A stretch of DNA of 64,000 nt, taken from NCBI RefSeq assembly GCF_943913045.1, contig NZ_CALTVH010000004.1:1-64000 (forward strand), read 5' to 3'. A program made the position numbers and the translations under genes. The DNA is from an uncultured Ezakiella sp. Lineage in GTDB: Bacteria > Bacillota > Clostridia > Tissierellales > Peptoniphilaceae. The notes under the pieces are model-generated. The model was not told the origin of the DNA, searched no databases, and saw only the letters and a list, made by a program, of their open reading frames with translations. Each line of letters begins with the position of its first letter. Within the stretch, counting starts at the first letter, position 1. Below, one piece after another: positions 16,508 to 24,882 of this stretch.

Positions 16508-17707
16508 TTATAAACTTCTCTTAACAGGCATGCTCATACATCTTGGGCCCCCACGTCCACGGCTTAATTCGCCTGAGACCATCACGTGGAGTTTGATGCC
16601 TTCCTTGTCGAGGACTTCATTTGTAACGGTATTTCTATCATAAACGATTACTTCGCCTGGTTTAATGGCAAGGGTGTTTGACCCGTCTGACCATTGTTCG
16701 CGTGAAGCGTCAATTGGATTGCCACCTGCACATCTAATGACTTTGATGTGGTCTTTGTGTAGGGCCTTGGATAAAATTGTTTCCAAATTGCCTTCAATCC
16801 TATCCACTACAACCTTTGATCCGTCAAGGGTCATCCTGTAAACTTCGAGTGGTCCTTCAATTTCTGGGTGAACTGTAAATACATCTTCGTCAATCATGGT
16901 GAAAACTGTATCCAAGTGCATAAAGGCCCTCTTCTTTGGAATTACAAAGGCGAGTACATTTTTAAATTCGCCCTTCTTCAAAATATTTTCAGCAATTATT
17001 TCAACTGCCTTGGCGTCTGTCCTTTGTGAAATTCCAATTGCAATTGTATCTTCATTTAGAATTAATTCGTCGCCACCTTCGATAGAGAACTTTTCTTCCC
17101 TATTATATACAAACTCAGTGCCTAAAAAATCAGGATGGTGTTTGAATATATATTTGCCATAAATAGTTTCACGATTTCTAATATCACTCCACATTTTGTT
17201 TAGGGAAACTGTTGTCCCCATCAGACTAAATGGGTCGCGTGTGAAATATAGGTTTGGCATTGGCTTGGTCAAGAAATAGTCGTCTCTTGCCACAAAATCT
17301 GTTAACCTGCCACCGTTTACCTTTGGCATATCTTCGCGTCTAATACCTTCCATGGTCTTTAGGACTAATTCTTTTTCATCTAAGTCCTTTAAAAAGTCCT
17401 TTAAATATTTTACTTCATCATCTCTAAAGACGTGGGCTTCATGTATAAATTCATCTATAAAGTTTTCTTTAACGTTGCCAGCCTTGATAGCTTCAGCAGC
17501 TAAGTCTTCAAGATATAGAACCTTTACCCCATTGTTCCTAAAGATTTCTGCAAAAGCATCATGCTCTTCAATGGCCTTATCCAAATAAGGAATTTCGTCA
17601 AACAAAAGTTCTTCTAGCATATCTGGCATCAAATTCAAAAGCTCTTTGCCAGGTCTGTGCAAAATAACCTCTTCCAGAGGCTTGGTTTCTGAAAAAACTC
17701 TAATCAT
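16508..17707 (-). CDS. arcA: Arginine deiminase
   Basis: The enzyme hydrolyses arginine to citrulline and ammonia, the first step of the ADI pathway for ATP and acid resistance. The 399 residues are of normal length. Substrate and catalytic motifs are visible: FTRDPF, the HLDTVF histidine, GGDELI, and the nucleophile Cys390 in GGPRCMSMP near the C-terminus. The gene stands alone between its own promoter and terminator. arcB, arcC and an arginine/ornithine antiporter are not in the window. Confidence 0.96.
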   Translation of the reverse strand: MIRVFSETKPLEEVILHRPGKELLNLMPDMLEELLFDEIPYLDKAIEEHDAFAEIFRNNGVKVLYLEDLAAEAIKAGNVKENFIDEFIHEAHVFRDDEVKYLKDFLKDLDEKELVLKTMEGIRREDMPKVNGGRLTDFVARDDYFLTKPMPNLYFTRDPFSLMGTTVSLNKMWSDIRNRETIYGKYIFKHHPDFLGTEFVYNREEKFSIEGGDELILNEDTIAIGISQRTDAKAVEIIAENILKKGEFKNVLAFVIPKKRAFMHLDTVFTMIDEDVFTVHPEIEGPLEVYRMTLDGSKVVVDRIEGNLETILSKALHKDHIKVIRCAGGNPIDASREQWSDGSNTLAIKPGEVIVYDRNTVTNEVLDKEGIKLHVMVSGELSRGRGGPRCMSMPVKRSL

Positions 17708-17736
17708 TTCTTCCTCCTGTTTTAATTTATATTTTT

Positions 17737-17765
17737 ATTATAGCATATAGATCTAATATGTCCAA
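17737..17765 (-). promoter_or_regulatory. Promoter of arcA
   Basis: TTGGAC (17760-17765) and TATAAT (17737-17742) are 17 bp apart. The spacer contains CATAT-AGATCTA-ATATG, a partial palindrome that could be an operator. The -35 box touches the stop end of the upstream lipoprotein gene. Confidence 0.65.
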
Positions 17766-17766
17766 A

Positions 17767-19350
17767 TTATTCCCAGGACATATCCCAAACGGCCAAATCA
17801 TACCAGTCAGTAAACTCTGTGTTCAAAAATCCCCTTAGACCCTTTCTAGTAAAGGTCTTTGTAATTGGATTTCCCAGGCCAATGGCGATGTTTTTATTTT
17901 TTATATCCGCACACAAGAGCTTGTAAGCGTCCTTGAGGTCGGATTTTTTATCCACCAATAATTCGAATATTTCCTCGTCTAAGTCCAAGTCGCGGAAAAG
18001 GTATTTGCCATCACCCACGCTTGAAAATTCTCTAGAAAAATCTGGCATATAACCATGCTTAAATGAATTTAAAACCAGTACACTCCTACCCGAATCAATT
18101 AGCCTGCTAGCTGTGGCCATAAGGTCATAGGTTGAGGCCTCATTTAAAGTTACTATATATCCATTTTCTGATAGCAAGTCCTTGAGGTCTTTGGCTATGT
18201 TTCTGATATAGGGATTGTCCTCATAAACAAGGTTCAGCGGAATGGACTTGGAATTTTTCTCCAGATCCTTGTCCTCGTAAGTCATTTCAAAAAAGGCCTT
18301 GTTGGTGTGACTTATAAGCGAGTTTGAAAATTTTACTTCATCGGACGGCTTGTAATCTTTTACCAGGTCGATGATTTGCTCCCTCCTGGTCATGTCCTCC
18401 ATGCCGTTGTGGTTTGAAATTCTAAGGAGTATGACTTCATTTTCTATGACCGAATTTTTTTCAAAGTTTTTTTGGATTTGGCTTTGATCAAGTGCCTCCA
18501 GATTGTTAAATATATTAGCCGCATCTACATGGCCCCTTAGCATATTTAAAACAATATTCTCCTCTGAAAATTCTCTAAGGGAAATCTGCTTAATATTGGA
18601 TTGGTATTTAAAATCATCATTGCGCTCAAGGTTGGCAAAATTGTTTTTCTCCCAATCCGTTAATTTATAAGGACCATTGCCCAAAGGCTTTGAGTTTAGG
18701 CGTCTGACATCGCTCATCCTAGCTCCTTGGTAGTAGTGGATGGGAATAGGTCTGAAGTCCAAGGCATAATAAAATGAATCTTGAAAGTTGTCAAAATTTA
18801 TTATTAAACGCTTGTCATCAACAACTTCCACACCCTTTATACCGCTTACAAGGCCATTGTTGTAGTCTCTGGCGCCAGTAATATAGAGTAGTTCTCCCCG
18901 CCTTTTTTCTCCCCTATATTCTGGGTGAAGAATAACTCTGAGCGAAAAATAAATATCATTTGCAGTTACAGGATTTCCATCCCACCACTTTGCATCGTCA
19001 CTTATAGTTACACTCAGGCTGTAGCCTTCCCTAGCCATGGAAGTTACCAAACCATTTTGCGGATCAACTTCCATATTGGCCTTCATACCTATAAAAGGTA
19101 AGAACATCAAATGACTGATATTTTTATCGCCCTCAGTCATTGCAAAAAGGGGATTAAAAACCCCCTTTATGTCATGGGTTAGGACTTGCAAGAGGTCCTT
19201 GTCAATTGCATCTGTTTCCATGACTTCAATATTTATTTCTTTTTCCTCCTGAGGCTTGACGGATTCCACCGGCTCGACCTTTGGCGAGCAGGCAGTTACC
19301 ATCATACACAGGCTAAGAATTATAAGAATTATTTTTTTACTTGCCAACAA
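17767..19350 (-). CDS. Peptide-binding lipoprotein (SBP_bac_5 family)
   Basis: The 527-residue extracellular solute-binding protein has a lipobox ending VTAC, with Cys21 the lipidation site. Family 5 binding-protein features follow, such as ISDDAKWWDGNPVTANDIYFSL and GNGPYKL. It probably binds oligopeptides, but no opp permease or ATPase genes are adjacent. The start is TTG (19350 or 19347), with GAGGTGAT embedded in the last codons of pepT. The 14-bp overlap couples it to peptidase T, consistent with a peptide-utilisation pair. Confidence 0.85.
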   Translation of the reverse strand: MLASKKIILIILSLCMMVTACSPKVEPVESVKPQEEKEINIEVMETDAIDKDLLQVLTHDIKGVFNPLFAMTEGDKNISHLMFLPFIGMKANMEVDPQNGLVTSMAREGYSLSVTISDDAKWWDGNPVTANDIYFSLRVILHPEYRGEKRRGELLYITGARDYNNGLVSGIKGVEVVDDKRLIINFDNFQDSFYYALDFRPIPIHYYQGARMSDVRRLNSKPLGNGPYKLTDWEKNNFANLERNDDFKYQSNIKQISLREFSEENIVLNMLRGHVDAANIFNNLEALDQSQIQKNFEKNSVIENEVILLRISNHNGMEDMTRREQIIDLVKDYKPSDEVKFSNSLISHTNKAFFEMTYEDKDLEKNSKSIPLNLVYEDNPYIRNIAKDLKDLLSENGYIVTLNEASTYDLMATASRLIDSGRSVLVLNSFKHGYMPDFSREFSSVGDGKYLFRDLDLDEEIFELLVDKKSDLKDAYKLLCADIKNKNIAIGLGNPITKTFTRKGLRGFLNTEFTDWYDLAVWDMSWE

Positions 19351-20551
19351 TTTTTAAAATCACCTCAACAGCCTTTGCCATTTCCTCTGCAACAGCGTAT
19401 TCAAATCTACCGTGGTAATTGTAGCCACCGGTGAAAATATTTGGGCAAGGTAATCCCATGTATGAAAGTCTAGCCCCGTCTGTGCCTCCTCTGATAGGTT
19501 CAATCTTTGGCTCAACGCCCGCTTCTTCCATGGCCTTGATAGCCATGTGGACAGGGGTCATATCCTCTTCGATTTTTTCTCTCATATTGTAATAGCTATC
19601 TGTCATATCTAAATCAATTTCGACCCCGTGCTTATCACAGATGAAATCGCAAACCTTTTTCATCATAGCTTTTTTAGCTTCATATTTATCGTGGTCGTGG
19701 TCGCGAATTATAAAGACCATTTCAGTCTCATCAACATTTCCGCTCAAGTCATTCAAGTGAATAAAGCCTTCTCTATTTTCAGTAAACTCCGGCCTGTCAA
19801 AAGTAGGCAGCATGTTAAATAATTCCATGGCAATGATCAAAGAATTTTTCATCTTGCCCTTGGCTGAGCCTGGATGAACATTCCTGCCTTGGATTTTTAC
19901 AATTGCAGTGGCAGCGTTAAAGTTTTCGTATTCGAGTTCTCCTATAGCTCCACCGTCAATGGTAAAGGCAAAGTCTGCACCGAAATTTTTCACATCAAAG
20001 CAGTCGGCTCCCCTACCAATTTCTTCGTCAGGAGTAAAGCCAATTAAAATATCTCCATGCTTGATGTCTGGATTTGCAATTAGGTGTTCGATGGCTGTCA
20101 TAATTTCTGCAATACCGCCCTTGTCATCGCAGCCAAGCAAGGTTGTTCCATCAGTCACTATCAAAGTCTTGCCTTTTTTATCGGCCAGTTCTGGGAAATC
20201 ATTTGGAGATAAAATAAATTTCCCATCCTTGTCTAGCTTAATATCTCCTCCATCATAATTTTCTATAATGCGTGGATTAACATTTTCCCCAGTCATATCT
20301 GGAGCTGTATCCATGTGTGAAATCAAACCAATAGCTGGTAGGCCGTCGGTATTTTTTGGAAGTTTTGAGTAGACATAGCACTTGTCATCAACTCTTGCTT
20401 CCAGACCAAAGCCCTTTAGCTCTTCGACCAAGACATTGGCCAAATCAAATTGCCTCTTTGTGCTTGGCACAGTTTCACTTGCTTCATCTGATGTCGTGTA
20501 AATCTTTGCGTACTTGATTAAACGCTCAACAACTTGTCTTTGTAAATCCAT
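19337..20551 (-). CDS. pepT: Peptidase T (tripeptide aminopeptidase)
   Basis: This M20B-family dizinc aminopeptidase removes N-terminal residues from tripeptides in the cytoplasm. Its 404 residues contain the metal and catalytic motifs SHMDTAPD, GCDDKGG, TPDEEIGRGAD, HPGSAKGKM and GGTDGARLS. The length is normal. It is the first gene of a two-gene unit with the downstream peptide-binding lipoprotein. Confidence 0.95.
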   Translation of the reverse strand: MDLQRQVVERLIKYAKIYTTSDEASETVPSTKRQFDLANVLVEELKGFGLEARVDDKCYVYSKLPKNTDGLPAIGLISHMDTAPDMTGENVNPRIIENYDGGDIKLDKDGKFILSPNDFPELADKKGKTLIVTDGTTLLGCDDKGGIAEIMTAIEHLIANPDIKHGDILIGFTPDEEIGRGADCFDVKNFGADFAFTIDGGAIGELEYENFNAATAIVKIQGRNVHPGSAKGKMKNSLIIAMELFNMLPTFDRPEFTENREGFIHLNDLSGNVDETEMVFIIRDHDHDKYEAKKAMMKKVCDFICDKHGVEIDLDMTDSYYNMREKIEEDMTPVHMAIKAMEEAGVEPKIEPIRGGTDGARLSYMGLPCPNIFTGGYNYHGRFEYAVAEEMAKAVEVILKIVGK

Positions 20552-20585
20552 TATTAAATCCTCCTAAAATTTTTATAAAAAACAC

Positions 20586-20614
20586 TTGCATTTTAAAAAT
20601 AAACGTGCTATAAT
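20586..20614 (+). promoter_or_regulatory. Promoter of tRNA-Lys(CTT)
   Basis: TTGCAT (20586-20591) and TATAAT (20609-20614) are 17 bp apart and 23 bp upstream of the tRNA. Confidence 0.75.
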
Positions 20615-20637
20615 ATCACCTATGAGTTAAATAACGA

Positions 20638-20713
20638 GTGCCATTAGCTCAGCTGGTAGAGCAATTGACTCTTAATCAATGGGCCCAGGGTTCGAGTCCC
20701 TGATGGCGCACCA
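20638..20713 (+). tRNA. tRNA-Lys, anticodon CTT
   Basis: A 76-nt cloverleaf: acceptor GTGCCAT/ATGGCGC, D-stem GCTC/GAGC, anticodon CTT at 20671-20673 in loop CTCTTAA, T-loop TTCGAGT, and an encoded CCA end. It has its own promoter and terminator. Confidence 0.97.
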
Positions 20714-20718
20714 CTCGA

Positions 20719-20742
20719 AACGCTATGAAGTAATCATGGCGT
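20719..20742 (+). terminator. Terminator of tRNA-Lys(CTT)
   Basis: AACGCTATGA pairs with TCATGGCGTT across a 4-base loop and is followed by seven T residues. Confidence 0.85.
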
Positions 20743-20937
20743 TTTTTTATTGCCTTTTTTAATACAAATAGCAAATCTTAACCCACATTCTTACAAATTT
20801 ATTTTACACCATAGAAAAAGAAAGTTCAAGCAAGGAAATTTCAACTAGCAACTTGCATTTTAATTTCAAATATGCTAATATAAGTGCAGTTGGAGTTCGT
20901 TATTTCAATGTGAATTTTATATATAAAGGAGGAGAAA

Positions 20938-21342
20938 ATGGGATTTGGAGTTAAAATTAGAAAATTAAGAGAAGGCAAAGGTTGGACCCAGCAAGAGTTG
21001 GGCGATATGATAGGCATGAGCACGCGTACCATCTGCGCCTATGAAAACGAGAACATCAGGCCCCGCAAGCGTGAAACTTACAATCAACTAAGCGAATTAT
21101 TTGACGTAAATGTAAACTACCTGCTCACAGACGAAGAATCATTTATTTTTCAAGCCCACAACGATTTTGGCAAAGTTGGCATGCAAGAGGCAACTGAATT
21201 GATAAATGGAGTAATCGGCCTCTTTGCTGGTGGCGATTTGACCTTAGAAGATAAAAAAGCTGTCCTCGATACTATTGAAGAAGCTTACTATGATGCTAAG
21301 CACAGGGAAAGCGAACGCAAAAAGAAAGAAGGCAAAATCTAA
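20938..21342 (+). CDS. XRE family helix-turn-helix regulator
   Basis: The 134-residue protein has an N-terminal Cro/CI-type HTH at residues about 5-60 (GWTQQELGDMIGMSTRTICAYE). A charged C-terminal segment may mediate dimerisation or contact with the protease encoded next. AAGGAGG lies just before the ATG. It is directly followed by an ImmA-like metallopeptidase gene, the layout of the ImmR/ImmA switch of mobile elements, where the protease cleaves the repressor. The pair is isolated between two tRNA genes, without other phage or ICE genes. Confidence 0.87.
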   Translation: MGFGVKIRKLREGKGWTQQELGDMIGMSTRTICAYENENIRPRKRETYNQLSELFDVNVNYLLTDEESFIFQAHNDFGKVGMQEATELINGVIGLFAGGDLTLEDKKAVLDTIEEAYYDAKHRESERKKKEGKI

Positions 21343-21903
21343 TTGGCCAGTAGAATTTATGAGGATGTAAATAATCTCATCGACTTTCACGGGACCCGTG
21401 ATCCGCAGACCATCTTGGAAGAGAGGGGCGTATATGTAAAACCCTTTAGAGAAGACACAAAACTCCTCGGCATGTTCAAGGTCATTTTGGGCGACAAGTT
21501 TGTCTTTTATAATAAAAAACTAGATGACAACAACTTAAGGATGATGTTTGCCCACGAACTTGGCCACGAGTACTATCACAGTGACGATGACTTAAATGCC
21601 GAACAGATCTTTTCCTTTAGAAATGCCCAGGAAGTGGAAGCCAATATTTTTGCTGCCCACCTTTTGATTGCCAATGAAAATATCCTGGATTATTTGAGCG
21701 AGGGCAAGAGCATCGGCGAGATGGCAAGCCTGGAGTGTGTGGATGAAAATCTCTTGATTATCAAATTAAAAGAGCTCATGAGGATGAAGCTGATACCTGA
21801 GATAGACCTGTCCAACAACAATGAGTTCTTTAGAAATATTGATGGGAAAAAAGCTGAAAATTGGGCCAGCGAGTTTAGCGACGACTATTATATTGACGAT
21901 TGA
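21343..21903 (+). CDS. ImmA/IrrE family metallo-endopeptidase
   Basis: The 186-residue protein has the zinc motif HELGHEYYH (His71, Glu72, His75) and the distal glutamate region EVEANIFAAHLLIA, the ImmA/IrrE signature. In ICEBs1, ImmA cleaves the ImmR repressor; by analogy this would cleave the XRE protein encoded immediately upstream. The start is TTG at 21343, directly abutting the upstream TAA, so translation is coupled. GC content is higher than in flanking genes, a possible sign of transfer. Confidence 0.87.
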   Translation: MASRIYEDVNNLIDFHGTRDPQTILEERGVYVKPFREDTKLLGMFKVILGDKFVFYNKKLDDNNLRMMFAHELGHEYYHSDDDLNAEQIFSFRNAQEVEANIFAAHLLIANENILDYLSEGKSIGEMASLECVDENLLIIKLKELMRMKLIPEIDLSNNNEFFRNIDGKKAENWASEFSDDYYIDD

Positions 21904-21928
21904 TTTTTTAAATTAAATCTGTTAAAAT
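21900..21928 (+). promoter_or_regulatory. Promoter of tRNA-Thr(CGT)
   Basis: TTGATT (21900-21905) and TAAAAT (21923-21928) are 17 bp apart, ending 14 bp before the tRNA. The -35 box overlaps the ImmA-like stop codon. Confidence 0.6.
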
Positions 21929-21942
21929 AATTTGGTATTCGA

Positions 21943-22018
21943 GCTGACGTGGCTCAGTTGGTAGAGCAGCTGATTCGTAACCAGCAGGCCGGAGGTTCAA
22001 GTCCTCTCGTCAGCACCA
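21943..22018 (+). tRNA. tRNA-Thr, anticodon CGT
   Basis: A 76-nt cloverleaf: acceptor GCTGACG/CGTCAGC, anticodon CGT at 21976-21978 in loop TTCGTAA, T-loop TTCAAGT and an encoded CCA end. The base pair closing the anticodon loop is an A-C mismatch. Confidence 0.95.
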
Positions 22019-22024
22019 AATATT

Positions 22025-22052
22025 ACCGCTTTGGATGTAAATCTAAGGCGGT
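22025..22052 (+). terminator. Terminator of tRNA-Thr(CGT)
   Basis: ACCGCTTTGGAT pairs with ATCTAAGGCGGT across GTAA and is followed by six T residues. Confidence 0.85.
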
Positions 22053-22073
22053 TTTTTATTTGCTTTATTTTTA

Positions 22074-22103
22074 TTAGTAACGCGTTAGTAACGGGTTAGT
22101 AAC
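22074..22103 (+). repeat. Three TTAGTAAC repeats, 11-bp period
   Basis: TTAGTAAC occurs at 22074, 22085 and 22096, all in the same orientation and one helical turn apart. A related set lies at 22272-22301. They resemble integrase arm-site or iteron arrays; the protein that binds them is unknown. Confidence 0.8.
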
Positions 22104-22159
22104 AAATAATTTTGCCATATTTCTTAAAATTCTCCTATGTTTTTTTGCAAAATTGACTG

Positions 22160-22253
22160 GGAACAAACTATGAATAAAAAATTTTTAATGAGCACAAACT
22201 GTGAACGTACTGGGTACAAAAATAAAAAATAACAAGACAAACTGTCGACAAAA
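22160..22253 (+). repeat. Middle cluster of short direct repeats
   Basis: ACTGGG-A/T-ACAAA occurs twice (22157-22168 and 22209-22220 regions) and ACAAACT-A/G-TGAA twice, with a further GACAAACTGTC at 22236-22246. They lie between the two 11-bp-period arrays. Nothing here codes for protein. Confidence 0.5.
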
Positions 22254-22271
22254 AAATTTATAATTTTTTTA

Positions 22272-22301
22272 TTGCTAACATATTGCTAACGGGTTACTAA
22301 C
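22272..22301 (+). repeat. Three TTGCTAAC-type repeats, 11-bp period
   Basis: TTGCTAAC at 22272 and 22283 and TTACTAAC at 22294 repeat every 11 bp in the same orientation as the 22074 array, from which each copy differs by one or two bases. Confidence 0.8.
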
Positions 22302-22304
22302 AAA

Positions 22305-22330
22305 AAACGCAGGTTATTTGCCTGCGTTTT
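22305..22330. terminator. Terminator of the zinc-ribbon membrane protein gene
   Basis: AAACGCAGG pairs with CCTGCGTTT, with T or A runs on both sides. It serves the minus-strand gene ending at 22353 and could also stop plus-strand transcripts through the repeats. Confidence 0.75.
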
Positions 22331-22352
22331 TTTAATCTTCAAAATTTATTAA

Positions 22353-24026
22353 TTATTGTATAAAGTCTCTTATTAGCCAAGTCCAATTTTCATCATCTGC
22401 ATCAAAAACCATGTTTCCATTTTCCTCATCAACCCTACCGTCTTCATAGTAAAGTTTCAAATCCAGGACAAGTGTAAGTTTTTGTAAATCATAATCCACC
22501 TCAAAATATCCTACTTCTGCTTCAACCTTAACTACCTTACCCTCTTCCTCTACACTTTCCTTAATTCCTTCAATGGAAGGCATATAGGACCTGGTGCTTG
22601 GGCTAAAGTAATCAAAACCAGCTGGGTCATAGTCTACATAGAGTTTGCTAAAACCTGTTTCTACAATATTTTTTATTGAAGATGCAGTCGGAGCCATATT
22701 AAAGAATTTTTCTTTTTCTAAGATATCATTTAGCTTAACTTTGCCATCTTCAAGTTTAAGATTGAGAGTTACGAATTTTGAAAACCCACCATAAAATGCA
22801 GAATAGTCTAAAGGTTCATAAATATTAGCTGTTCCATCGTCTAGGTAATCTATCTCTACATTTGGTATATCCAGAGAAAACATATTTGTAAGCATAGCTT
22901 CTTCTTCGAAACGTTTTACCATTTCCTCAGAGGTTATGAATTTTTTAAAAGGCCCATCCTTGATCAGGTATTCATCATAGTCAATATCTTCATCATAAAC
23001 ATAATGCCTAGTTAAGAGGTCGAAAAAATCTATGATCCTATAGGCGTTGCTTATTGTTAGTTTTCCACTGACCCAAGCATTTAAGCCTTTTACATCATAA
23101 ACCTTGTAGGCTTCTCCTTCTCTGACGAAAACGAAAGTGAGTTCATCTTCGTATTCCTTGCCCGATGCAATAGATTTTATATTTGCTTTGAGCTTTATCT
23201 TGTCTCCTTCAACATGTAAGTCAGAAGGATTTGCATCCAATTTTATATTTAAGGAAAAATCATCATCTGAAGACTTTTGGAAAATTCCAAGTTCATAATA
23301 GTTTGTGTCATCAATTAATCCGCCTTGTGATTTCCTGCTTTGCGCAAGGGTTTCCATCTCTCCAATATCCCATGAGAACATGTATTCATTTAAAAAGTCA
23401 TCTGCAAGTTCAAGGAGCTTGTCAATAGAAGGTTTGTTTTGAACCCATTCGTCTAAGCCATAGATTTTATCAATCTTCCATTTCCTGCCTTCCTTTAGGT
23501 AATCTACGCTGATCTTATCTGAAAATTCACTGGTGGACACTGATGTCTTTAAATTAAAGTCCATAGTAGCTCTGTCATCTTCCACGTCAAAGCTATCGGC
23601 CACTTCTTCTAGGTCAAATTTTATTTTACCCTCTTCTTTGTCAAAAAGTTCTTCAGATTTTTTTAGATTATCTGCAGAAATAAAAGAATTTAGATCAGCA
23701 GTCGCAGACAGGTAATCGCTTGCATTTTCTCTGGCACTTGGATCCAGATAAATCTCCATAAAATCCTCTGCTAATTCTTCTGCCCCATCAGCAGATAACT
23801 TTGGATTCATAAATTTGAAACCCACAAATCCAACAAGAGCCAAGATTAAAATACCCGCTAGAACCCCAAAAATAATTTTGGTATTCTTAGATCTTTTAAC
23901 TGGAGCCTGATAAGCTGGATCTTGGTTTTCATTAATTGAAGCTGGTTGATCATCAACCTTTGCCCCGCAGTTGGTACAAAATTTTGCACCTGGCTGAATT
24001 TCACTCCCACAATTTTTACACCACAT
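22353..24026 (-). CDS. Zinc-ribbon membrane-anchored protein with repeated extracellular domains (TcaA/YvbJ-like)
   Basis: The 557-residue protein has an N-terminal zinc ribbon (Cys3, Cys6, Cys17, Cys20: CKNCG and CTNCG), a Lys/Arg-rich stretch, one transmembrane helix (about 52-72) and about 480 external residues. The external part looks like four diverged NTF2-like repeats of 105-125 residues, each starting with a helix such as LAEDFMEIYL or LADDFLNEYM and ending in strands. The ATG at 24026 has GGAGGG upstream; an earlier in-frame ATG lacks one. It is probably envelope-related. Function unknown. Confidence 0.7.
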   Translation of the reverse strand: MWCKNCGSEIQPGAKFCTNCGAKVDDQPASINENQDPAYQAPVKRSKNTKIIFGVLAGILILALVGFVGFKFMNPKLSADGAEELAEDFMEIYLDPSARENASDYLSATADLNSFISADNLKKSEELFDKEEGKIKFDLEEVADSFDVEDDRATMDFNLKTSVSTSEFSDKISVDYLKEGRKWKIDKIYGLDEWVQNKPSIDKLLELADDFLNEYMFSWDIGEMETLAQSRKSQGGLIDDTNYYELGIFQKSSDDDFSLNIKLDANPSDLHVEGDKIKLKANIKSIASGKEYEDELTFVFVREGEAYKVYDVKGLNAWVSGKLTISNAYRIIDFFDLLTRHYVYDEDIDYDEYLIKDGPFKKFITSEEMVKRFEEEAMLTNMFSLDIPNVEIDYLDDGTANIYEPLDYSAFYGGFSKFVTLNLKLEDGKVKLNDILEKEKFFNMAPTASSIKNIVETGFSKLYVDYDPAGFDYFSPSTRSYMPSIEGIKESVEEEGKVVKVEAEVGYFEVDYDLQKLTLVLDLKLYYEDGRVDEENGNMVFDADDENWTWLIRDFIQ

Positions 24027-24060
24027 AAGTCCCTCCTGTAAATGCTTATTAATATATATA

Positions 24061-24089
24061 ATTATAGCCAAAGCAAATATTTATTGCAA
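24061..24089 (-). promoter_or_regulatory. Promoter of the zinc-ribbon membrane protein gene
   Basis: TTGCAA (24084-24089) and TATAAT (24061-24066) are 17 bp apart. Confidence 0.7.
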
Positions 24090-24164
24090 TATAAAATTTC
24101 AAAATATAAATCTATATGCACAGGACTTATTTCTTTATAGATATTTTTTATAAGTATGATAGGC

Positions 24165-24192
24165 TTTACAAATAATGTAAAAGGTGTATAAT
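24165..24192 (+). promoter_or_regulatory. Promoter with palindrome upstream of the YdjY-like lipoprotein
   Basis: TTTACA (24165-24170) and TATAAT (24187-24192) are 16 bp apart. The -35 box is one arm of the inverted repeat TTTACA-AATAA-TGTAAA, a possible operator. Confidence 0.6.
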
Positions 24193-24225
24193 ATAAATAG
24201 ATTTTTTTATAAAGGAGGAAATACT

Positions 24226-24882
24226 ATGAAAAAACTTACAATTATCAGCCTATGCATATTACTTGCATGCTCACTTTTTGTTGGATGCAAAAATGATGGA
24301 GACAAAAAAGATGCATCAGCATTAAAGGGTGTAACAGAAGAAAGTCCACTAAAGGTAGACAAGGACGGAAAAACTGTTACAATTTACAACACATTCAATG
24401 GCAAATTTGAATTTGAACCAACCAGACACTTGGCAATTTATAGCGGAGGAAAAATCGCTGACATGGCTCTATTCAAATCATTTGTTAGCCCTGAAGATTT
24501 CTCCAAGGCCCTAGAAGAAGTTGGCGGAGAAGCTGGCAACAATATGACTGCAGAAAACGCTGCCACAACTCTTTCAGAAGGTAGCTCATTTAAAGTTACT
24601 CTCTACTGGGAAGGCAATGAAGACGGCATTGATCTAAATGATTTCCTAAAAGATTCAAACGGAAAGGAACTCGACATCAAGTTCTCAGGCAATATGGATG
24701 CTTCAAAAGAATTTAACACAGGCTGCATTACCTGCCTTGATTCTTGCTTTGTAGGTATCACAAGTAACGCTACTTATCCACTAGGAGCAATTGAAGAAAC
24801 AAAAGAAGTTTCATTCGAAGTAAACCACGATAAATGTCCTGATGACAAACAAGCTGTCGCTATAGTTTACACACTTAAGTAA
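24226..24882 (+). CDS. YdjY-like domain lipoprotein
   Basis: The 218-residue lipoprotein has its lipobox at LFVGC (Cys21). The rest resembles the YdjY-like domain linked to metal- or redox-related proteins: PLKVDKDGKTVTIYNTFNGKF, TRHLAIYSGGKIADMALFKSFVSPEDF and a C-terminal cluster CITCLDSC, which could bind metal. The ATG at 24226 is six bases after AAAGGAGG, and the open frame upstream of it is not used. The following membrane-protein gene overlaps by one base (TAATG). Confidence 0.72.
   Translation: MKKLTIISLCILLACSLFVGCKNDGDKKDASALKGVTEESPLKVDKDGKTVTIYNTFNGKFEFEPTRHLAIYSGGKIADMALFKSFVSPEDFSKALEEVGGEAGNNMTAENAATTLSEGSSFKVTLYWEGNEDGIDLNDFLKDSNGKELDIKFSGNMDASKEFNTGCITCLDSCFVGITSNATYPLGAIEETKEVSFEVNHDKCPDDKQAVAIVYTLK

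Noticed and set aside
22074..22301. Phased repeats as a CRISPR array
   Set aside because: The units are 8 bp at 11-bp spacing with no room for spacers, and no cas genes are present.
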